DNA from: CAYLZO01 sp964387775
GTDB taxonomy: Bacteria; Chloroflexota; Anaerolineae; JAAYZQ01
Length of the DNA: 30,020 nt
Reading direction: 5' to 3'
NCBI GenBank assembly: GCA_964387775.1
Contig: CAYLZO010000033.1
Coordinates: 1 to 30,020 of the forward strand
Shown here in pieces: positions 25,038-30,020 of the stretch. The position numbers and the translations under genes are program-made. A model generated the notes under the pieces. It saw nothing but the letters and a program-made list of their open reading frames with translations, was not told where the DNA came from and searched no databases. Each line of letters begins with the position of its first letter. Within the stretch, counting starts at the first letter, position 1.

Positions 25038-25595
25038 TTGGCGCAAGATTCTTTGGACGAGAAAACGCTGGTCGAGCAGGCCAAAACCGATCCGGAAGCC
25101 TTCGGTCTCCTGTACGAGCAGTACGTTGACAAAATCTATAACTATGTCTACTATCGCACGAGCAACCGGCACGACGCCGAAGACCTCACGGCCAAGGTCT
25201 TTATCCAGGCTCTGAAGCACATCCCGCGCTACGAAGATCGAGGGGCGCCCTTTTCTTCGTGGCTGTACCGGATCGCCCATAACCTGGTGGCGAACTGGCA
25301 CCGTGACCGCAGCCGCCGCAAGATTATCTCGCTGGACCGGCTGGTAGCGGTGGCCCAGCAGCGAGGAGACGGCCCGTTTCAGCACACGGCCAAGAGTGAG
25401 CAGCGTGAGATGCTGTTGGACGCCCTCCACGACTTGCCCGCGGATCGCCAGCAATTATTGATCCTCAAGTTCGTGGAGCGATTGCCCAACCGCCAGATCG
25501 GCGACATCATGGGCCGGACCGAGGGGGCGATCAAGTCCCTGTATCACCGTACGTTGGTGGCCCTGCGCCAAGACCTGGTAGACAAGCTCTCCTGA
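25038..25595 (+). CDS. ECF-like sigma-70 family sigma factor
   Basis: This 185-residue protein starts at TTG, with GAGAGGAT at suitable distance; no ATG lies near. Region 2 spans about residues 20-95, with FGLLYEQYVDKIYNYVYYR, a DAEDLTAKVF segment and FSSWLYRIAHNLVANWHRD. Region 4 spans about 130-182, with LPADRQQLLILKFVE and a helix-turn-helix NRQIGDIMGRTEGAIKSLYH. Regions 1 and 3 are absent, as in ECF-type factors. It directs RNA polymerase to its own class of promoters, which are unknown. It lies first in a + strand operon with a DegV protein and a small membrane protein that might hold it inactive. Confidence 0.93.
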   Translation: MAQDSLDEKTLVEQAKTDPEAFGLLYEQYVDKIYNYVYYRTSNRHDAEDLTAKVFIQALKHIPRYEDRGAPFSSWLYRIAHNLVANWHRDRSRRKIISLDRLVAVAQQRGDGPFQHTAKSEQREMLLDALHDLPADRQQLLILKFVERLPNRQIGDIMGRTEGAIKSLYHRTLVALRQDLVDKLS

Positions 25596-25634
25596 GTTTC
25601 ATCATAGGCAAGACCGACAGACGAGGATGGGTGG

Positions 25635-26480
25635 ATGATCAGAATTGCGACCGATTCGGCCTGTGACCTGCCGGCCGAGCTCTACAAAAAACACGACATT
25701 GCCGTGGTGCCCATCAATATCCAGTTTGGCACCGAGACCTACGAGGACGGCGTGACCATCGACCGGCCGGCGTTCTTTCGCAAGATCGAAGAGCTGGGCG
25801 TCCTGCCCTCCACGTCGCAGCCTTCGGCGGGCCAGTTCGAGACTTACTACAACCGCCTGGCCGACGAGGGCGCAACCGACGTCATCTCCATCCACGTCAC
25901 GGCCAAGCTGAGCGGCACCTACCAGTCGGCCGAGCTGGCCAAAGAGATGGTGGCCGACCGGGTGCGGGTCCATCCCTTCGACAGCGCCTGCGGCTCGGCG
26001 GGACAGGGCTTTATGGCCGTGGAAGCGGCCCGCATGGCCGAGGCCGGCAGGGGCGTGGATGAGATCCTATCGCGCCTGATGACCATACGGCCCCGGGTCA
26101 ACATCGTCCTGGTCCTTAAGGATCTGCGTTTCGCGCAGATGAGCGGCCGCGTGGGCCGGCTCCAGAGCAGCCTGGCCTCTCTGCTCAACATCAAGCCCCT
26201 CGTCCTCCTGGAGAATGGCGAGATCGACGTAACCGAGAAGGTCCGGACCCAGAGCAAAGCGTTGGAGCGGATGATCGAGATCGTCGCCGACCGGGTGGGG
26301 GTTTCGATGCCGGTTAACCTGGCGGTCGTCCACGCCGAGGCAGCCGAGGAGGGACGCGACTTGTTGGAAGAAGCCAGGGGCTTGTTCAATTGTCAGGAGA
26401 CCTTTCTTTGCAATCTGACGACTACGTTGGTAGTGCACTTTGGCCCGGGGACCCTGGGCCTGGTCGCCTACCGCCTTTAG
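25635..26480 (+). CDS. DegV family fatty-acid-binding protein
   Basis: This 281-residue protein has the normal length for the DegV/FakB family. It opens with IRIATDSACDLPAEL and has the fatty-acid pocket motif PSTSQPSAGQF. An SGTYQSA loop follows at about residue 94, and a C-terminal FGPGTLGLVAY segment closes it. FakB proteins hold a fatty acid while the kinase FakA phosphorylates it for use in phospholipid synthesis. No fakA gene is in the window. It starts 39 bases after the sigma factor gene, so co-transcription is likely. A fabH-like gene lies nearby, which hints at a shared lipid theme. Confidence 0.92.
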   Translation: MIRIATDSACDLPAELYKKHDIAVVPINIQFGTETYEDGVTIDRPAFFRKIEELGVLPSTSQPSAGQFETYYNRLADEGATDVISIHVTAKLSGTYQSAELAKEMVADRVRVHPFDSACGSAGQGFMAVEAARMAEAGRGVDEILSRLMTIRPRVNIVLVLKDLRFAQMSGRVGRLQSSLASLLNIKPLVLLENGEIDVTEKVRTQSKALERMIEIVADRVGVSMPVNLAVVHAEAAEEGRDLLEEARGLFNCQETFLCNLTTTLVVHFGPGTLGLVAYRL

Positions 26481-26525
26481 TGGGCCTTCGGGCCAACTCG
26501 GCAACGGCGCCGGGAGGAGCAACCC

Positions 26526-26894
26526 ATGAAAAAGAAAGAGATTATCGAAATTCTGGCAGAGCACGTCGACCAACTGAATCGATCCCATGGACCGCCGCAG
26601 CCGGCGCGCGCCCGCCACGAGCGGGTCCAGGCCCTGCTGGACCTGGCCGAGCAGCTCCACGGCATCCTCGTGCCGGTCGCCCCGGACCCCGACTTTCGGC
26701 GACGGCTCCACGGCGAGCTGATCCTGGAAGCCCAGAGCCGGGAGGAGGTGCCCGAGCCCAGCCTGTTTGAACAACACCGGAAGGGCATCCTCATCGGGGC
26801 GGCCATCGGCTCGGTGGCCTCGGTGGTCGGCGTCATCGTCGCCTTTCTGTGGCGCCAGCGGCAGGGACGGGCCACCCACGTCGCCACCGGCTGA
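26526..26894 (+). CDS. Small one-helix membrane protein, possible anti-sigma factor
   Basis: This 122-residue protein has a GGGAGGAG ribosome-binding site. The first 80 residues are helical, charged and cytoplasmic in character, with a VAPDPDFRRRLHGELILEAQ segment. One hydrophobic helix spans residues 87-109, followed by a short basic tail. I do not recognise a named family. The arrangement, a soluble N-terminus plus one helix encoded behind an ECF-like sigma factor, is that of many membrane anti-sigma factors. The PDPDFRRRL segment resembles a stretch seen in such proteins. No zinc-binding HxxxCxxC motif is present. The anti-sigma role is inference from context. Confidence 0.72.
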   Translation: MKKKEIIEILAEHVDQLNRSHGPPQPARARHERVQALLDLAEQLHGILVPVAPDPDFRRRLHGELILEAQSREEVPEPSLFEQHRKGILIGAAIGSVASVVGVIVAFLWRQRQGRATHVATG

Positions 26895-26914
26895 CCGTTT
26901 CCCAGCAGACGCCG

Positions 26915-26945
26915 GCCTTCCAGTTCTGATGGAAGGCTAATTTTT
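26915..26945 (+). terminator. Rho-independent terminator after the sigma-factor operon
   Basis: GCCTTCCA (26915-26922) and TGGAAGGC (26930-26937) form a perfect 8-base stem with a 7-base loop, followed by TAATTTTT. It lies 20 bases after the last gene of the operon. Confidence 0.85.
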
Positions 26946-26956
26946 GGCGTGATTTT

Positions 26957-26988
26957 TTGGAATTTTGGGGATCGAGACCTACGATCCC
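26957..26988 (+). promoter_or_regulatory. Candidate fabH promoter overlapped by a palindrome
   Basis: TTGGAA (26957-26962), a 17-base spacer and TACGAT (26980-26985) make a moderate promoter, 8 of 12 matches. A perfect inverted repeat, GGGATCG (26968-26974) and CGATCCC (26982-26988), covers the -10 box. A bound repressor there would block transcription, so this is a candidate operator. It could also be an RNA hairpin if transcription starts further upstream. Confidence 0.5.
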
Positions 26989-27049
26989 AGTAGCAGATCC
27001 TGCAAAGGTTGGCAGGGCAATCAGTTCTCACAAGGAGGTATCGGAGCGT

Positions 27050-28219
27050 ATGACCAAGTATGCGAGGATCACGGGCTGGGGCAAGTACGTGCCCGAACGG
27101 GTCTTGACCAACTTTGACCTGGAAAAGATGGTGGACACCAGCGACGAATGGATCCGCACCCGGACCGGCATCCGCGAGCGACGGATCGCCGCCCCGGGGG
27201 AGACCTGCTCGACCATGTCGGTGGCTGCGGCACAGCGGGCCCTGGAGGTGGCCCGCCTCTCGGCGTCGGACCTGGACCTGATCGTCGTCGCCACCTCGTC
27301 GCCCGACTACTTTGTGCCTGCCGTGGCCAGCATGGTCCAGGACCAACTGGGGGCCGGCAAGGCGGCCGCCTTCAGTCTGGTGGCCGGCTGCACCGGCTGG
27401 GTCTATGCCCTGGTGACGGCCAGCCAATTCATCCAGACCGGCGCCTATCGCAACGCGTTGGTCCTCGGCACCGAGCATCTGTCCATCGGCGTAGACTGGA
27501 CCGACCGCAACACCTGCGTCCTCTTTGGTGACGGCTCGGGAGCCGTGGTGCTGGAGGCCAGCGACCAGCCCACGGGCTTGCTCAGTTTTGAGCTGGGCTC
27601 CGACGGCTCGGACTATGACGCGCTCATCCTGCCCGGCTGTGCGGGAGCCAACCCGGCCAGCCACGAGGTGATCAACCAGCGGCTCCACTACCTGCGCATG
27701 GACGGCCGCCGCGTCTTCAAGTTCGCCACCCGCGTCATGGCCGACTCGGTGGCCAACGTCGTCGCCAAAGCCGGCCTGACGCCCGACGACGTGGACTTGG
27801 TGGTGCCCCACCAGGCCAACGACCGCATCATCGAGCTGGCCCGCCGCCGGCTGCGGATGCCCCCGGAAAAGATCGTGGTCAACATCGACCGCTACGGAAA
27901 CACCTCGGCGGCCTCGATCCCGCTGGCGCTGGTGGAGGCGGTGGAAGAGGGCCGGGTCAAGTCGGGCGATCACCTGGTCTTTGTCGGCTTTGGCGCCGGG
28001 CTGACCTGGGCCGCGGCCGCCTTTCACTGGGAGCCCCAGGAGCCGGCGGCCATCCCCGTGCTCGACTGGCCGGTGCGTGAGCGGCTGACCGAGCCGGTGG
28101 ACAAGGTCCGCACGGCGCTGTGGAGCGCCCGCGTGAGTCTGACGACCCGGGCCGAGTCGCTTCTGCTGCCCCTCTACACCTTTGCCGAGGGCTATCGCAA
28201 GCGCCGCAAGAAAAAGTAG
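27050..28219 (+). CDS. fabH: Beta-ketoacyl-ACP synthase III-like protein with C-terminal extension
   Basis: This is a 389-residue protein. The ATG at 27050 follows a full AAGGAGGT site (27032-27039) and a nearer GGAG; the ATG at 26957 would overlap the promoter region and is unlikely. The thiolase-fold catalytic triad is complete: Cys114 in AGCTGWVYAL, His254 in VPHQAN and Asn284 in NIDRYGNTSAAS. Such enzymes start fatty acid synthesis by condensing acetyl-CoA with malonyl-ACP. The core ends near residue 327. A tail of about 62 residues follows, ending in the basic sequence YRKRRKKK, which is longer than in standard FabH (about 320-330 residues). The tail could be a membrane or partner contact. 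Related KAS III-like enzymes also act in other acyl-transfer pathways, so housekeeping FabH is likely but not proven. Confidence 0.9.
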   Translation: MTKYARITGWGKYVPERVLTNFDLEKMVDTSDEWIRTRTGIRERRIAAPGETCSTMSVAAAQRALEVARLSASDLDLIVVATSSPDYFVPAVASMVQDQLGAGKAAAFSLVAGCTGWVYALVTASQFIQTGAYRNALVLGTEHLSIGVDWTDRNTCVLFGDGSGAVVLEASDQPTGLLSFELGSDGSDYDALILPGCAGANPASHEVINQRLHYLRMDGRRVFKFATRVMADSVANVVAKAGLTPDDVDLVVPHQANDRIIELARRRLRMPPEKIVVNIDRYGNTSAASIPLALVEAVEEGRVKSGDHLVFVGFGAGLTWAAAAFHWEPQEPAAIPVLDWPVRERLTEPVDKVRTALWSARVSLTTRAESLLLPLYTFAEGYRKRRKKK

Positions 28220-28264
28220 ACCCGCAGGGAAGAGTAAACCCGCATGCGCTCGCCCGCCATGCCA

Positions 28265-28303
28265 GAGGCCCTCTCCCAGAGTTTGGGAGAGGGCCTCGTT
28301 TTT
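28265..28303 (+). terminator. Strong Rho-independent terminator after fabH
   Basis: GAGGCCCTCTCCCA (28265-28278) and TGGGAGAGGGCCTC (28284-28297) form a perfect 14-base stem with a 5-base loop, followed by GTTTTT. It ends 21 bases before the convergent holin-family gene. No A-run precedes the stem, so it should act mainly on the + strand. Confidence 0.92.
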
Positions 28304-28323
28304 CGTTGAATCGGGTTGTGTGC

Positions 28324-28734
28324 CTACCAGCGGTCTCGGCGGCGTTCCTCCCGGCGGCGGTGCCGGACTTCGTCCTCCGGCTGGAGCACGATGCTCAGGA
28401 TGAAACTGACAATGCTGATGACCAGGGCGCCCCAGAAAGCCGGCCAGAAGCCGTCTACCACAAAACCCACGTCGAACTGGACGCCGATCCAGGACGACAG
28501 CCAGAGCAATAGCCCATTGATGACCAGGGTAAAGAGACCCAGGGTCAAGATAATGAGCGGGCAGGTCAGCAGCTTGAGCAGTGGCCGGAGCAGGGCGTTG
28601 ACCAGCCCAAAGATGAGGGCCATGACGGCCACCGTCATCCAGGCCGGCTCGCCGACGATGGTGATGCCCGGCACCAGGTAGGCCGCTGCCGCCAGCGCCA
28701 CGGCGTTGATGAACCAACTGATGAGTAATCTCAA
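28324..28734 (-). CDS. Phage holin family (YvlD-like) membrane protein
   Basis: This 136-residue protein starts at TTG at 28734, behind an AGGAGGG site; a longer in-frame start would run into the neighbouring gene. Four hydrophobic helices are visible, with LISWFINAVALAAAAYLVPG first, then GLVNALLRPLLKLLTCPL and LGLFTLVINGLLLWL, both characteristic of the phage_holin_4_2 family. The last 20 residues are highly basic (RHRRREERRRDRW). These proteins are common in non-phage chromosomes. Their function is poorly known, and no lysis genes are nearby, so a holin role should not be assumed. Confidence 0.85.
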   Translation of the reverse strand: MRLLISWFINAVALAAAAYLVPGITIVGEPAWMTVAVMALIFGLVNALLRPLLKLLTCPLIILTLGLFTLVINGLLLWLSSWIGVQFDVGFVVDGFWPAFWGALVISIVSFILSIVLQPEDEVRHRRREERRRDRW

Positions 28735-28782
28735 GATCTCCCTCCTCTCTCCGCGGTGCTTCTCCGTCTTTTGTTCTACGGC

Positions 28783-28811
28783 ATCATACCACAGGTCCGC
28801 TGGAACGTCAA
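28783..28811 (-). promoter_or_regulatory. Sigma-70-type promoter for the holin-family gene
   Basis: On the - strand, TTGACG (28811-28806), a 17-base spacer and TATGAT (28788-28783) give 10 of 12 consensus matches. The -35 box abuts the stop codon of the PmbA-like gene, so the holin-family gene can be transcribed on its own. Confidence 0.75.
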
Positions 28812-30020
28812 TTAGCCCTGGCTGATGACGCTCACCCCGTCCAGCACGAGGGCCGGGCTGTGCACCAGGCCATAGATCCACTCGGGCTCGCTGCCGACGG
28901 CCAGCAGGTGGTCGGCCAGCAGCTCGTAGACGTTGCCGGCGATCATCGTATTCTTGACCCGGCCCACGATCTCGCCCCGGTGCAGCAAAAATCCCAGCGC
29001 GACGTTGTTCGAGAACTCGCCGGCGATGACGTTGCCCTGGCCCAGGCCGATCACGTCCTCGACCAGCAAAGCCCGGTCCAGGTCGCCCACGATCTCGTCC
29101 AGGCGCCGCTCGCCCGGCGGCACGATCCAGGTGGACGGCGTCGTCTCGGGCGGGATCTCAAAGCCCCTGTCCAGCAGCCCCGAATACTTGTAGCCGCTGC
29201 CCGTGGGACGGGTCCGGGCCTGGGCCGCCGTCTTGAGATCGTACAAAAAGTTGCAGACGATCCCGCCCTCGATCAAGGCCTTTTTCTCGGTCGGCGTGCC
29301 CTCGTCGTCGTAGGGCGCCGAGCGGGGGGCAAAGTCCAGCCGGCCATCGTCCACCAGAGCAAAGCGCTCGTCGAACACCGGCTGGTCCAGGCGCTCGCTC
29401 AGCGGCGAGGTGCCCAGGTACGCATGGCGGCCGTTCAGCCCGATGCGCAGCGGCAGGAGCAGGGGCAAGGTGCCCATGCCCTTGAAGACGACGGGCATGA
29501 CCTGGGACTCGATCCCGGCGATGGTTTCTGCCCGCTCGAAACGCTCCACGACGCGCTCGGCCAGCGCCAGGCCGTCCACGCCCTCGCAGCGGCGCGACTG
29601 GGCCGCGTCGCTGACGATGAGGATGTCGCCCTCCCGCGTGCGGGTCACAGAGACGATGATGCTCAACGAGGAGCGCCGGTCGCGGACCGCCAGGCCACTC
29701 GTGTTCAAGAGCGAGACCTCTTTGACGCTGCGCTCGAGGCTGATGTCCACGTGCAGCGTTGGATCGTAGTCTTTGACTCTGGCTACGATCTTGTCACCCT
29801 CGGCGATGAGCGCCTCCGCGTCCAAGGCCTCCACCCCGGGGTCGAAGCAGCAGACCTCGGGCGCCGGCTGGCAGGCCGGAAAGTGCAGGCGAACCTCGTC
29901 GCCAAAGCGGGCCGCCTGCCGGGCGTTGGCCACGAGGGTCGTGCGGTCGGCCAGGTCGGTCGTCGTCGAGAAGCCGAGGCGGCCATCCTGGATGACGCGC
30001 AGCGCCCGCCCGGCGGTCTC
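28812..30020 (-). CDS. PmbA/TldE-type metallopeptidase-related protein, 5' end missing
   Basis: The frame stays open to the right edge, so the start lies beyond the window; 402 residues are visible. The visible N-terminal part, RVIQDGRLGFSTTTDLADRT, matches the first domain of the TldD/PmbA family. The C-terminal domain has the conserved PYDDEGTPTEKKALIEGG segment and NVIAGEFSNNVALGFLL. The HExxxH zinc site of TldD is not seen, so this is the PmbA (TldE) type, which forms a heterodimer with TldD. The pair degrades unfolded peptides and matures some ribosomal peptides. The tldD partner may lie upstream, outside the window. Confidence 0.9.
   Translation of the reverse strand, partial: ETAGRALRVIQDGRLGFSTTTDLADRTTLVANARQAARFGDEVRLHFPACQPAPEVCCFDPGVEALDAEALIAEGDKIVARVKDYDPTLHVDISLERSVKEVSLLNTSGLAVRDRRSSLSIIVSVTRTREGDILIVSDAAQSRRCEGVDGLALAERVVERFERAETIAGIESQVMPVVFKGMGTLPLLLPLRIGLNGRHAYLGTSPLSERLDQPVFDERFALVDDGRLDFAPRSAPYDDEGTPTEKKALIEGGIVCNFLYDLKTAAQARTRPTGSGYKYSGLLDRGFEIPPETTPSTWIVPPGERRLDEIVGDLDRALLVEDVIGLGQGNVIAGEFSNNVALGFLLHRGEIVGRVKNTMIAGNVYELLADHLLAVGSEPEWIYGLVHSPALVLDGVSVISQG

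Noticed and set aside
26484..26498. GGCC-TTCG-GGCC mini hairpin after the DegV gene
   Set aside because: The stem is only 4 bases and no T-run follows, so it is not supported as a terminator.
26957..27049. Upstream ATG start of the fabH-like gene
   Set aside because: The extra 31 codons overlap the candidate promoter and palindrome and have no FabH similarity. The ATG at 27050 follows a full Shine-Dalgarno sequence.
26477..28717. 746-codon open frame on the - strand opposite fabH
   Set aside because: It spans the fabH gene, two terminators and a promoter, and shows no recognisable domain. It is an artefact of high GC content.
28324..28734. Prophage remnant suggested by the holin-family protein
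   Set aside because: This family is common in ordinary bacterial chromosomes, and no lysin, structural or integrase gene is nearby.

Overview
The window is GC-rich and densely coded, and reads as part of a chromosome from a member of the Chloroflexota (Anaerolineae-like). This placement is inference from gene content, not from a marker gene. The clues are very long multi-GAF sensor proteins, a SpoIIAA-like protein, RsbRD-type N-terminal helices, GTG and TTG starts, and short palindromic intergenic repeats built on ATTGGATATTGG and ATTACGCAATACGC. There are no rRNA or tRNA genes, no CRISPR array, no insertion sequence and no phage module.

Region 1 (1-21544, all + strand) is one long signalling gene row that starts upstream of the window. 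In order it encodes the end of a GAF protein; a membrane protein with eight predicted helices, Cache, HAMP and GAF domains; a ParA-type ATPase; a soluble four-GAF protein; an RsbRD-like/PAS/GAF protein; a small SpoIIAA-like protein; a 1269-residue HAMP-like/GAF protein; a LivJ-type binding lipoprotein; a 1418-residue hybrid histidine kinase (Cache, HAMP, GAFs, HisKA, HATPase, REC); and a threonine-synthase-like PLP enzyme fused to a receiver domain. Most junctions overlap or are 1-3 bases apart, so co-transcription is likely. Only one protein has a kinase. Five GAF proteins have no output domain and all end in the same truncated GAF-like segment. My inference is a multi-protein sensory assembly feeding one kinase, whose possible targets include its own receiver and the receiver on the PLP enzyme.

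Region 2 (24813 down to 21605, - strand) is a four-gene operon behind a good sigma-70-type promoter: a SpoIIE/PP2C-type phosphatase, an RCK ion-channel-like protein with a non-canonical pore, a small P-loop protein and an EamA transporter. It converges on region 1 at a palindromic repeat.

Region 3 (24866-26945, + strand) starts at a divergent promoter. It holds an ECF-like sigma factor with a TTG start, a DegV fatty-acid-binding protein and a small one-helix membrane protein that may be an anti-sigma factor, and it closes with a clear terminator.

Region 4 (26957-28303, + strand) is a single fabH-like gene with a candidate promoter overlapped by a palindrome, and a strong terminator.

Region 5 (28324-30020, - strand) holds a phage-holin-family membrane protein with its own promoter and a PmbA/TldE-type gene that runs off the right edge.

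The most unusual items are the PLP enzyme-receiver fusion at the end of a sensor operon, an in-frame palindromic repeat inside that enzyme, and the family of output-less GAF proteins sharing one C-terminal module.
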